A stretch of DNA of 64,000 nucleotides from JBBSBL01 sp963735885 (GTDB taxonomy: Bacteria > Actinomycetota > Thermoleophilia > Solirubrobacterales > Solirubrobacteraceae): NCBI GenBank assembly GCA_963735885.1, contig CAVTMP010000007.1:764611-828610 (forward strand). Reading direction: 5' to 3'. The notes under the pieces were generated by a model. That model had not been told where the DNA came from, made no database searches, and saw only the letters and a program-made list of their open reading frames with translations. Positions 33,809-43,044 of this stretch are shown here, piece after piece. Made by a program: the position numbers and the translations under genes. Positions within the stretch are counted from its first letter, which is position 1. Each line of letters starts with the position of its first letter.

Positions 33809-34162
33809 GCCTACGGGTACAGCCGCGCCGTCCGCGTCGGCGACCGGGTGCTCGTCGCCGGGACGACCGCCGCCGGCCCGGACGGCGAGGTGGCCGGCCT
33901 CGGCGACGTCGGCGCGCAGGCTCGCGCCGCGCTCGCGGGGATCGGCGCGGCGCTCGAGGGCGCCGGTGCCTCGCTCGCCGACGTCGTGCGCACCCGGATC
34001 TACGTCACCGACGCCGGCCACGCCGACGCGGTCGGCCGTGCGCACGGGGAGGCGTTCGGCGCCGCACCGCCGGCGGCGACGCTCGTCGTCGTCGCCGCGC
34101 TCCTCGACCCGCGCCTGCTCGTGGAGATCGAGGTGGAGGCGGTGGGAGGGGCCGGGGGGTAG
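33764..34162 (+). CDS. RidA family protein
   Basis: 132 residues from the GTG at 33764; a TTG at 33713, overlapping the purH stop, would include the duplicated segment. Motifs: SRAVRVGDRVLVAGTTA, AGASLADVVRTRIYVTDA, then PAATLVVVAALLDPRLLVEI-EVEA, with the substrate-binding Arg in VRTRIYV. RidA proteins hydrolyse reactive enamines and imines from PLP enzymes. Following purH directly is a common place for this family. Confidence 0.88.
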   Translation: MTAADRYGSGVPWEAAYGYSRAVRVGDRVLVAGTTAAGPDGEVAGLGDVGAQARAALAGIGAALEGAGASLADVVRTRIYVTDAGHADAVGRAHGEAFGAAPPAATLVVVAALLDPRLLVEIEVEAVGGAGG

Positions 34163-34207
34163 CGTGGGCGTGGGTGCCGGGAGCGCCCGCCCGAAGCGCC
34201 CCATGCG

Positions 34208-34281
34208 CCTCGGTCCGGACCGGCGGCCGCTGCCGCGCCCCGCACCGGCGCGGCATGGTGGCCGCCGGTCCGGACCCGAGG
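34208..34281. terminator. Long near-perfect hairpin between the RidA gene and the AbiEi-like gene
   Basis: A left arm starting CCTCGGTCCGGACCGGCGGC at 34208 pairs with a right arm ending at 34281; the arms are about 32 and 35 bases with a 7-base loop and a few mismatches. This much symmetry exceeds a normal terminator and could also be a small inverted-repeat element. It closes the purine cluster. The rest of 34163-34369 shows no gene. Confidence 0.5.
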
Positions 34282-34369
34282 GCGCCCTGCACGCTCGTGT
34301 CACCGACGCTCCGCACTGTTGTCGCGATTGAGAGCTCCGGCGGCAGGAAACGCCCGCCAGGATGGGCGC

Positions 34370-35326
34370 GTGGAGAATGCGACTGCAATCAGCGTCGCTA
34401 GGCGGGGAGGATCGCAGCCGCGTCCGCTCCACGCACGCGTCGCGACGCTGGCCACCGGCCAGGGCGGCGTCGTGACGCGTGGTCAGCTCATCGAGCTCGG
34501 TCACTCCTCGAGCGCGGTGGACCGCGCGATCGGCTCAGGGCGGCTGACCGCGCTGCATCCCGGCGTCTTCGCAGTCGGGCACCGCGCCATCGGACCGGTC
34601 GGGTGGCGCCATGCCGCCATCCTGGCCTGCGGAGCTGGCGCGGTCCTCAGCCACGGCTCGGCGGCGGAGGTCTGGGATCTCCGCGCCACCTCGCAGCAAC
34701 GCCACGACGTCACGGTTCCCCGGACGCTGCGGCCCCGCGACCGCATCCGGCCCCACCGCGCGCGGCTCGCGCCCGACGAGCACACGACCCTCGAGGGCCT
34801 CCCGATCACCACCGTCGCGCGCACCCTGCTCGACCTCGCCGCCACGCTCGACCGCCACGGTCTCGAACGCGCCGTGGAACGCGCGGAGATCACTCGCCGC
34901 CTCGACCGGCGTGCCCTCGCGACACTGCTCGATCGCTACCCGCGGCGGGCCGGTAGCCCCGCCCTGCGGGCGCTTCTCGCCGCCGGCCCCCTCGATGCCC
35001 GACTCACACGGAGCCAGCGCGAAGAAGCCTTCCTCGCCTTCCTCGACGAGCACCAGCTCCCCCGCCCCCAGACCAACCTCTGGATGGCACTCGACGACGG
35101 CGAAGGCCCCGGCGTCGAGATCGACGCCGCCTGGCCCGCCGCTCGCCTGGCCGCCGAGCTCGACCCGCGCGCCACGCACGACACGGCTGCGGCCTTCGAG
35201 CGCGACCGCCGCAAGGACCAGCGCCTGCTGCTCGCCGGCTGGCGCGTCGTCCGCATCACTCCGCGGCGCCTGCGCGAGGAGCCCGACCGCGTCGCCGACC
35301 TCCTGCGGCGTCTGCTGGTCGCCTGA
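34370..35326 (+). CDS. AbiEi-like winged-helix protein with C-terminal DUF559 nuclease-like domain
   Basis: 318 residues from the GTG at 34370; a TTG at 34319 would add 17. N-terminal wHTH: ATLATGQGGVVTRGQLIELG, then RLTALHPGVFAVGH, the antitoxin-type domain seen in AbiEi. The C-terminus has EIDAAWPAARLAAELDPR (the D-x-E-x pattern of the restriction-like fold), FERDRRKDQRLLLAGWRVVR. These proteins are abundant and usually single in Solirubrobacterales-type genomes; no toxin partner is adjacent. Function is unknown, whether defence or regulator. Confidence 0.7.
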   Translation: MENATAISVARRGGSQPRPLHARVATLATGQGGVVTRGQLIELGHSSSAVDRAIGSGRLTALHPGVFAVGHRAIGPVGWRHAAILACGAGAVLSHGSAAEVWDLRATSQQRHDVTVPRTLRPRDRIRPHRARLAPDEHTTLEGLPITTVARTLLDLAATLDRHGLERAVERAEITRRLDRRALATLLDRYPRRAGSPALRALLAAGPLDARLTRSQREEAFLAFLDEHQLPRPQTNLWMALDDGEGPGVEIDAAWPAARLAAELDPRATHDTAAAFERDRRKDQRLLLAGWRVVRITPRRLREEPDRVADLLRRLLVA

Positions 35327-35385
35327 TGCCGCGGGACCGGCGAAGCCCTGGCTGAACCAGACGCCGACCGCCGGTGTCAGGCCAG

Positions 35386-38193
35386 CTAACCCACCGCGCC
35401 CGCCGAAGCGCTCAGCGCCCCGCGGGACCCCGAGAGCTGGGTCACCGGAACGGACTGGAGGCCCTGGGAGCGCAGCGCGGCGCGCAGCTCGTCGAGCACG
35501 ATCGTGCGGCCGATGGCGTCCGGCACCTGGAGCTCGATGACCTCGCCGGGCTCCAGCGCGCCGATCGTCCCACCGGGAGCGAGTGTGATGCGCCCGCGCA
35601 CGGCGCGTCCGCCGGCCGAGCGGGCGAGCAGGGACTGGCCCGCGGTGAACCCGCGCTCGGGCGGGAGGTAGACGAAGCGGCCCTGGAGGCCGAGCGATCG
35701 GGCCGTACGCCGCAGCCGGCTCTTCGTCGCCATCCACCGCACGAGCGCGCCGCCCTTCGCGAGGCTCGGCACGGCGTCGTCGCCGGCGGCCTGCAGCTCG
35801 GCGAGGTCGCCCGCGGGCGGCGCGGTGGAGACGGCGAAGGACCCGTGCAGGTGGCGGTCGCGCATCGCGGCGGCCACGCGGTCCACGGTCGCTGCCGGCG
35901 CGTCGACCACCACGCCGACCTGCGGCGCGTCGGTCGAGAACCCGGTGGTGGGCGTCAGGTGGAGCGGCTTGGCCAGCACGGAGTAGCCGGCACCGGTCCC
36001 GAGGGCGGCGAACCCCAGGGCCACGACGCCGGCGCCGACCGCGACCGCGCGCTGCAGCGAGAGCCGCCACGGTGCCAGCGCCGCCGCGCGCCGCGGGGCG
36101 GTGGTCGCGAGCGCCGCCGTGGAGGGCCGGGCGGCGAAGCGCGGGTCGGGGTCGAGCGAGCCGGCGAACGCGCGGTCCAGGGCCGGGCCGAGCGCGGCGC
36201 GCGAGGTCGCGACCTGGGCGAGGTCGAAGCGCTCGAGCGCGCGGTTGTTCTCCTTCACGTGGCCGACCCCGAAGCCGTAGGAGATGACCGGCGTGCCGGC
36301 GATCAGCGACTCGAGCACGGTCAGGCCGGCGGTCGAGTGGACGAGGACGTCGGCGGCGGCGAGGTATTCCGCCATGCGGTGGGTGAAGCCGATCAGCCGC
36401 AGCCGCGGCTCGTCGGCGAACCGCGCGGCGAGGCGCTCGCGCACCGCGTCGTTGCGGCCGCACAGGCACAGGACGCTGGCGTCCTCGCTCCTCAGCGACT
36501 CGGCGATGGCGCCGTCGAGGTCGCCGATGCCCCAGCCGCCGCCGCTGACCAGGACGACGCGGCCCTCCGCCGGAAGCTCGAGCGCCGCGCGCGCCTCGGC
36601 CCGGCTCGGCGGGCGCAGGCAGCCGGTGGTGGTCGGCGGGCGCCCCCAGCGGACGCTGCCCGGGCCGGCGATGCCCTCGACCTCCTCGATCGACTCCGGC
36701 TGCGTGACGACGTGCAGGTCGATGCCGGGGTGGGCCCAGAAGTGGAGGCCGGCGAGGTCGGTGATGCTCGAGACCGCGGTGACCTCGAGCTTGCCCCGGC
36801 GACGCAGCTCGCCGAGGACGGCGGTGCAGCCGGGGTAGGTCGAGATGACGAGATCCGGGTCGTGCGCGGCGACCAGGCGCTTCATCCGGCGGGAGCCGAG
36901 CAGCGCGAGCAGCTTGCGGGAGACCCACCGCGTCGGCCGGAAGCGCATGAAGAGCTGGTACTGCGCGTCGAACAGCCACGGCAGCCAGCGGAACATGACC
37001 ACCGACCCGTCGCGCATGACCGAGGTCAGCAGGCCGCCCATGGCGACGAGGCCGTTGACGATCGAGACCTGCGTGCCCGGCTCCTCCTCCGCGAACTCGC
37101 GCGCGATCGCGCGTGCCGGCCCGTCGTGTCCCTCGCCGATGTCCGCCGAGAGGACGAGGACCTTGCGGGCGGCGGCCGGGTGGGGCTCGCCGTCCCCGCC
37201 GTCGCCCGCCGCCTCCGCGGTCCGGGCGCGCGTGCCGTCCCCCTCGCCGTTCGCGCCGCCGTGCCCGTTCGCGGCCGCGTCGCCGTTGCCGTCGGCCTGG
37301 TCGGTCTTCCAGGCCACGTAGCGCCGCACGCCCTCGGCGAACGGGGTCGCGGCGGTCCAGCCCAGCTCGTCGCGGGCGCGGACGCTGAGGACCTCCTTGC
37401 CGCCGAAGTCGCCCGGCCGCGCGGGCGTGAACTCGATCCGCGTGTTCCCGACGAGCGACTGCACGTGCTCGGCGATCTCGCGGATCGTCACCGTCTCGTC
37501 GCTGGCCAGGTTGTAGGTCCGGTTCGCGGCGGCGGGGACGAGCGAGCGCGCGACCCCCTCGGCGAGGTCCTCGACGTAGACGAAGCGCCGGAACTGGCTG
37601 CCGTCCCCGGCGAGCGTGAGCGACTCGCCGGCCAGCGCCTTGTTCACGAAGGCCGGGACGACCGCCGCCTCCCGCGCCCGGGGGCCGTAGGGGATGCCGA
37701 AGCGCAGGACCGTGCACGGCACGTCGTAGAGCTCCGCGTAGGCCTTGCAGTACAGCTCCCCGGCGAGCTTCGTGGACGTGTAGAGGTGGCTCGGCGTGGC
37801 GATCAGCGTGTCCTCGTCGACGACGTCCGGCTCGCAGTCGGAGTACACCCAGATCGTGCTCGCGTAGACCATGCGCTCGACCCCGGCGCGGCGCGCGGCC
37901 TCGAGCACGGCGATGGTCCCCCGCGCGTTGATCTCCTCGGCGAGGACGGGGGCCTCGAGCACATCGCTCACGTCGGCGACCGCGGCGAGGTGCACGACGG
38001 CGTCGCAGTCCTCCAGCGCCGTGGCCAGCGCCTCGACGTCGGTGATCTCGCCGAGGCGGTGCTCGACCTCGGCGGCGTCGTGCCACGGGGATCGGCGCCG
38101 GTCGTAGACGACGGGCTCGTGGCCGTGTGCCGCGAGGCGGTCGACCACGTGGGAGCCGATGAAGCCGGCGCCGCCGGTGACCAGCACCCTCAC
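35386..38193 (-). CDS. Three-part fusion: NAD-dependent epimerase, MGDG synthase-like glycosyltransferase, membrane-anchored NodB-like domain
   Basis: 935 residues without a frame break. Residues 1 to about 300 form a short-chain epimerase: VLVTGGAGFIGSHVVDRLAA, YASTIWVYS and YTSTKLAGE (Tyr-x3-Lys). An acidic Gly/Asn/Ala linker follows. About 345-720 is a GT-B enzyme of the MGDG synthase/MurG type: KVLVLSADIGEGHDGPARA, VSGGGWGIGDLDGA and HSTAGLTVLESLIAGTPVIS. A membrane helix (AVAVGAGVVALGFAALGTG) precedes about 140 residues like a polysaccharide deacetylase that lacks the catalytic Asp-Asp and His pair. GTG start overlaps the aminotransferase TGA (GTGA). It may make and attach an amino sugar with its neighbour; inference. 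Confidence 0.8.
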   Translation of the reverse strand: MRVLVTGGAGFIGSHVVDRLAAHGHEPVVYDRRRSPWHDAAEVEHRLGEITDVEALATALEDCDAVVHLAAVADVSDVLEAPVLAEEINARGTIAVLEAARRAGVERMVYASTIWVYSDCEPDVVDEDTLIATPSHLYTSTKLAGELYCKAYAELYDVPCTVLRFGIPYGPRAREAAVVPAFVNKALAGESLTLAGDGSQFRRFVYVEDLAEGVARSLVPAAANRTYNLASDETVTIREIAEHVQSLVGNTRIEFTPARPGDFGGKEVLSVRARDELGWTAATPFAEGVRRYVAWKTDQADGNGDAAANGHGGANGEGDGTRARTAEAAGDGGDGEPHPAAARKVLVLSADIGEGHDGPARAIAREFAEEEPGTQVSIVNGLVAMGGLLTSVMRDGSVVMFRWLPWLFDAQYQLFMRFRPTRWVSRKLLALLGSRRMKRLVAAHDPDLVISTYPGCTAVLGELRRRGKLEVTAVSSITDLAGLHFWAHPGIDLHVVTQPESIEEVEGIAGPGSVRWGRPPTTTGCLRPPSRAEARAALELPAEGRVVLVSGGGWGIGDLDGAIAESLRSEDASVLCLCGRNDAVRERLAARFADEPRLRLIGFTHRMAEYLAAADVLVHSTAGLTVLESLIAGTPVISYGFGVGHVKENNRALERFDLAQVATSRAALGPALDRAFAGSLDPDPRFAARPSTAALATTAPRRAAALAPWRLSLQRAVAVGAGVVALGFAALGTGAGYSVLAKPLHLTPTTGFSTDAPQVGVVVDAPAATVDRVAAAMRDRHLHGSFAVSTAPPAGDLAELQAAGDDAVPSLAKGGALVRWMATKSRLRRTARSLGLQGRFVYLPPERGFTAGQSLLARSAGGRAVRGRITLAPGGTIGALEPGEVIELQVPDAIGRTIVLDELRAALRSQGLQSVPVTQLSGSRGALSASAGAVG

Positions 38194-39239
38194 GCCACGC
38201 CCTCCGGCAGCTCGGGCCCGTGGTAGTAGATCGGCGGGCAGGAGTGGTTGCGGGCGACCCAGTCGGTGTTCGGCAGCTCGACGTGGTGGCCCATGATCCG
38301 GTGGCACGGCTCGTCGTACACGCGCCCGGTGGAGCGCTCGAGGCGCTCGAAGACGACGTACTTGTAGAGCCCGGAGACCATCCCGTCGGGCAACTCCAGC
38401 CGGGTGCCCGCGTGCGCGGGATCGAGGACCGCCCGGGCCACGCGGTTCTTCCAGTCCACGATCTCGTCGAGGCGCTCGACCTGGACGAGGCCGAGCGCCG
38501 CGGCGAACTCGCTCATCCGGAAGTTGAGGCCGCGCACGTCGTAGTCGGGCTTGCCGTAGTTGCGGAACGTGCGGGCGTACTCGAGCAGCTCCGGGTGGCG
38601 CGAGGTCAGCACGCCCCCCTCGCCGGTGCTGATCGTCTTCGTCGCGTAGAAGCTGTAGACGCCGGCGTCGCCCCAGGTCCCCGGGCGGCGGCCGTCCCAG
38701 CTCGCCCCGTGGGCGTGGGCGCAGTCCTCGAGCAGGAAGATCCCGTGCTCACGGCAGTAGGCGGCGATGCGCTCGGCGTCGAAGGCGAGGTGGCCGCCGA
38801 TGTGCACGAGGAACACGGCCTTGGGCCGGTGCTGGGAGGCCTTCGCCTCGAAGTCGGCGAACGACATGCACAGGTCCTCGCGGTTGCAGTCGACGAACTC
38901 CACCCGGCCGCCGGCCTCGAGCACGGCGAGCGGGGTGGCCATGAAGGTGTTCGACGGGCACAGCACCGTCTCCCCCCGGACGCCGGCGAACTCGAGCGCG
39001 GCGAGCGCGCCGCCGGTCCAGTTCGCGGTGGCCACGGAGTCCTGGCGGTTCCACGTCGACCAGGCGGCCTCGAACTCGTCGCGGATCGTCCCCTCCGACC
39101 AGCGGTTCGAGTCGAAGATGCGATCCACGAGGGCGTGGTAGCGGGCACGGTCGCGCTGGTCGAAGCCGATCGCGAAGGCCGTCGGGTCGGGCCCGGCGGC
39201 GGGGCGCGCGGCGGAGGGACCGTCGGCGGTCAGGCTCAT
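38190..39239 (-). CDS. DegT/DnrJ/EryC1/StrS aminotransferase
   Basis: 349 residues. PLP enzyme: LCPSNTFMATPLAVLEAGGR, LLEDCAHAHGASWDGRRPG (cofactor Asp), and the Schiff-base Lys in YSFYATKTISTGEGG, then RNYGKPDYDVRGLNFRMSEF. The family aminates keto-sugar nucleotides. Coupled by overlap to the epimerase fusion, it probably makes an amino sugar for the same glycan. The 236 bases upstream (39240-39475) contain no gene and presumably its promoter. Confidence 0.9.
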   Translation of the reverse strand: MSLTADGPSAARPAAGPDPTAFAIGFDQRDRARYHALVDRIFDSNRWSEGTIRDEFEAAWSTWNRQDSVATANWTGGALAALEFAGVRGETVLCPSNTFMATPLAVLEAGGRVEFVDCNREDLCMSFADFEAKASQHRPKAVFLVHIGGHLAFDAERIAAYCREHGIFLLEDCAHAHGASWDGRRPGTWGDAGVYSFYATKTISTGEGGVLTSRHPELLEYARTFRNYGKPDYDVRGLNFRMSEFAAALGLVQVERLDEIVDWKNRVARAVLDPAHAGTRLELPDGMVSGLYKYVVFERLERSTGRVYDEPCHRIMGHHVELPNTDWVARNHSCPPIYYHGPELPEGVA

Positions 39240-39475
39240 GCGGGGCGGGTCGCGGACGCGACGGGCCTGGTGTCGGGCATCACGAGATGGCGGTCCTGTG
39301 TGAACGGTTGGCGAGCGGCCGGGCCGGCCTCGGCGGGCGATGGGCCACCGACGCGACGTCGAGCGGTGCCCGCGGCGGCCGGGCGTACACCGTCGATGTT
39401 CCGGACCCCGGAACGATGGAAAGACTACGGGATCAGGCGGCGTCCGGTTACTCCGCGCGCGGCTTCCGGCTGTCT

Positions 39476-40180
39476 TCAGCCGACCGGCATCGCCTCGAGC
39501 CCGGCGGCCGCGACGGCGTCCAGCACCCGCGGCAGCGCCGCGACCGTGTTGCGCCACGAGCCGTCGTCGGCGTAGGTGTCGGCGTCGTGCAGGAGCAGGA
39601 CGTCGCCGGGCCGCAGGCCGCCCTCGGTCACCTTGGCGGCGATCTGCGCGGGCGTCCGACGTGCGTTCCAGTCGACGCCCCACTTGGACCACAGCCACGG
39701 GCTCCACCCCCGGCGCCGAACCTCGCGCAGGCCCGCGGGCGTGTAGATGCCGTACGGGGCGCGGTGGTCGCGGGGCGCGTCGCCGAGGGTCTCGCCGAGG
39801 GTGGCGGCCGCCCGGTCGAGGTCGTCGCGCAGGGCGGTCGGGCCGAGCCGCATGAGGTTGCGGTGGCGGTCGCCGTGGACGGCCACGCGGTGTCCCGCGG
39901 CCATCACCTCGGCCGCCAGGGCCGGGCTGCGCCGCACCTGCTCGCCGATCATGAAGAACGTCGCGGTCACCCCGCGGGCGGCGAGGATCTCCAGCACGGC
40001 GGGGGTGCCCACCGGGTGGGGGCCGTCGTCGAAGGTGATCGCCACGCCGCGCGCAATGCTCAGGCGCCGCGGCAGGCGCAGGAGGCCGGCGATCGGCGGC
40101 GCGTGCGTCGCGAGGCCGGGTCCGAGCCAGGCGGCGGCCGCGCCGAGTCCGCCGGCGGCGGCGAGCGTGGTGGCGCGCAT
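39476..40180 (-). CDS. Polysaccharide deacetylase (NodB family)
   Basis: 234 residues. An N-terminal hydrophobic segment ATTLAAAGGLGAAAAWLGPG acts as signal or anchor. The NodB domain shows VAITFDDGPHPVGTPAVLE (catalytic Asp, metal Asp), GHRVAVHGDRHRNLMRL (metal His pair, VHGDRH replacing the common NHTxxH), HRAPYGIYTPAGL and LLLHDADTYADDG (His). Likely removes N-acetyl groups from cell-surface glycan outside the membrane, unlike the degenerate domain of the fusion gene downstream. Confidence 0.9.
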   Translation of the reverse strand: MRATTLAAAGGLGAAAAWLGPGLATHAPPIAGLLRLPRRLSIARGVAITFDDGPHPVGTPAVLEILAARGVTATFFMIGEQVRRSPALAAEVMAAGHRVAVHGDRHRNLMRLGPTALRDDLDRAAATLGETLGDAPRDHRAPYGIYTPAGLREVRRRGWSPWLWSKWGVDWNARRTPAQIAAKVTEGGLRPGDVLLLHDADTYADDGSWRNTVAALPRVLDAVAAAGLEAMPVG

Positions 40181-40365
40181 GGGCCGGATGATGACGCCCG
40201 CCGGCGTGGCGCGGTTGCCGCGCGCTCTTCGCGAACTCTTACGCGCTCCACACCCGGCGCTTCGGAGGGCCCGGTTCTCTGCTCCGGGCGACCGGCGACT
40301 CCAGGGGAGCCCGCGACCGCCGGGCGTCCACCTTCCGCCGTCGACGAACGCGACCAGGAGCCCAC

Positions 40366-41856
40366 GTGTTCTACCTCAGCTACATCGGTGCCGAGCTGCG
40401 ACGCCGCAAGGGCCGTACGTTCCTCACGGCTCTCGGCCTCGGCGTGGGCGTCGGGCTCGTCGTCGCGGTCAGCGCGCTCTCCAGCGGGCTCGACCGGGCC
40501 CAGAAGGAGGTGCTCAAGCCGCTCACCGGTGTCGGAACCGACCTTTCGGTCACCCGGCCGCTAAAGCTCGATCGTAACGGCAAGGCGGTGACCACCGGAA
40601 TCGGACCGGGCTCCAACCTCTCGGCCGCCGAGCGGCGCAAGCTCCAGGACGAGAACGGCCGTGCCCGCCTCGGGCTGGGGAACCTCGGCAAGGCCGGCGA
40701 GAAGTTCACGCGCGACAGCGTCGTCGCCACGACGAACCTCAGCTTCCCGGCGAGCGAGGCGGCGCGCCTGGCCAAGCTCGACGGCGTCCAGGCGGTGGCG
40801 CCCTCGCTGACCCTCACGGCGATCACGGTCTCCGGCACGGTGCCGAAGAGCACCGGCGGCGGGGGATTCGGAGCGCCCGGCGGCGGCAGCAGCGGCGGCG
40901 GCCCGCCCCAGAACATCGACTTCGAGTCGCGGACCGTCACCGGCGTGGACCAATCCCGCCCCTCGCTGGCCCCGGTGACCCGCGGCCAGATCTCCAGCGG
41001 CCGCTGGTTCTCGACCGGGAAGCGCGCGGAGGCCGTGCTGGGCATTGCCTACGCGCGGCGCAAGGGCCTCGGGGTCGGCGATCTCGTGACGGTCAAGGGC
41101 AAGGACTTCCGCGTCATCGGGCTCAGTCGGACGCCGCTGGGCGGGGACGCGGCCGACCTCTACGTGAAGCTCGGCCAGCTGCAGACGCTCGCCGGCCGCG
41201 CCGGTCGCGCGAACCTCGTCAACGTCCGGGCGGACAGCGGGAGCCGGGTCGGCGCCGTGGAGCGTGAGATCAAGGGCGTCTTCCCGGGTGCCGCGGTCAC
41301 CACGTCCGAGGACCTCGCCAATCGCGTCGGCGGGTCGCTCGCCGACGCCCAGAGCCTGACGGACAAGCTCGGCAGCGTGCTTGTCATCGTGGCGCTGGCG
41401 GCCTCCATCCTTATCGCCTCGCTCCTCACCCTGACGTCCGTCGCCAAACGGACCCGGGAGCTCGGGACGCTGAAGGCGATCGGCTGGCGCCAGCGCCTCG
41501 TCGTCCGCCAGGTCACGGGGGAGTCCCTGGCCCATGGCCTCCTCGGCGGGGTGATGGGCGCCGCGATCGGCGTGGCCGGCGCGGCGCTCATCGGCGCGGT
41601 TGGCCCCGAGCTCAAGGCGACGGTCGCCGCGGCCGCCCAGAGCGCCGGACCCGGCGGGCCCGGCGGACCCGGCGGCTTCGGCCAGGGCGCGATCGCGGCT
41701 GGCTCGGAGGTCGTGAAGCTCGACGCCCCGGTGGACGCCGGGCTGGTCCTGCTCGCCATCGGCCTCGCCGTCCTCGGGGGCCTGCTGGCCGGTGCCGCGG
41801 GCGCCCTGCGCGCCGCACGCCTGCGACCCGCCGACGCGCTCCGCAACCTCGACTGA
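40366..41856 (+). CDS. ABC transporter permease, MacB/FtsX type
   Basis: 496 residues, start GTG with CAGGAG upstream. The first membrane helix follows RRRKGRTFLTALGLGVGVGL; a periplasmic domain from about 60 to 325 carries a Gly-rich insert (STGGGGFGAPGGGSSGGGPP); three helices follow, the first at LVIVALAASILIASLLTLTS, with RTRELGTLKAIGWRQRLVVR typical of the coupling loop. It pairs with the ATPase gene 28 bases downstream. MacB-type machines drive periplasmic work or export rather than uptake. Bases 40181-40365 upstream hold only promoter space. Confidence 0.9.
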   Translation: MFYLSYIGAELRRRKGRTFLTALGLGVGVGLVVAVSALSSGLDRAQKEVLKPLTGVGTDLSVTRPLKLDRNGKAVTTGIGPGSNLSAAERRKLQDENGRARLGLGNLGKAGEKFTRDSVVATTNLSFPASEAARLAKLDGVQAVAPSLTLTAITVSGTVPKSTGGGGFGAPGGGSSGGGPPQNIDFESRTVTGVDQSRPSLAPVTRGQISSGRWFSTGKRAEAVLGIAYARRKGLGVGDLVTVKGKDFRVIGLSRTPLGGDAADLYVKLGQLQTLAGRAGRANLVNVRADSGSRVGAVEREIKGVFPGAAVTTSEDLANRVGGSLADAQSLTDKLGSVLVIVALAASILIASLLTLTSVAKRTRELGTLKAIGWRQRLVVRQVTGESLAHGLLGGVMGAAIGVAGAALIGAVGPELKATVAAAAQSAGPGGPGGPGGFGQGAIAAGSEVVKLDAPVDAGLVLLAIGLAVLGGLLAGAAGALRAARLRPADALRNLD

Positions 41857-41884
41857 CCGCGCCAAACCACCAGGAGACGACCGC

Positions 41885-42613
<729 letters not shown>

Positions 42614-42614
42614 T

Positions 42615-42998
42615 GTGCGGGCGCATGGCCGCGATCCTCTCCTCCCGGTCCTCGCGGCCGGGGCGATCGCCGGCTGCGGGGGCGGCGACGGCGCGAAGAC
42701 CACCGCGACCGGCGCCCCGCCCGCGGCGCCCGGGTCGGGGGCACCGAGCGGGCAGCAGGGCCGCGCGTTGCAGGCCTTCGCGGCGTGTCTGAAGCGGCAG
42801 GGAATCGCCGCGCCCGATCCCTCCGCGGGCGGCCAGGGCGGTCCGCCGGCGGGCTTCGACCCGCGGGACCCGAAGGTGCGATCCGCCATCCAGAAGTGCC
42901 GCGCCCAGCTGCCGCAGGGCGCTCCCACCCCGCCCGGCGGCATGGGCGGAGGCGCGCCCGCCGGCGCGGTAGGCCCCGACGGCGGGGCCGTGCAGTGA
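42615..42998 (+). CDS. Small lipoprotein linked to the ABC exporter
   Basis: 127 residues from a GTG overlapping the end of the ATPase gene. The signal peptide PLLPVLAAGAIAGC ends in a lipobox (IAGC), so Cys is lipidated. A Gly/Ala/Thr/Pro-rich linker is followed by FAACLKRQGIAAPDP and, later, SAIQKCRAQLPQGAPTPPGG. Two Cys in this C-x-R-x-x-GI-PDP ... KC pattern recur in actinobacterial lipoproteins next to MacB-like ABC and two-component genes. It might be a cargo, sensor or adaptor; unknown. Confidence 0.7.
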   Translation: MRAHGRDPLLPVLAAGAIAGCGGGDGAKTTATGAPPAAPGSGAPSGQQGRALQAFAACLKRQGIAAPDPSAGGQGGPPAGFDPRDPKVRSAIQKCRAQLPQGAPTPPGGMGGGAPAGAVGPDGGAVQ

Positions 42999-43044
42999 CG
43001 CGCGGACGCGGCATGATGCCGGGGATGCGGCCGGGAAGCTCGGC

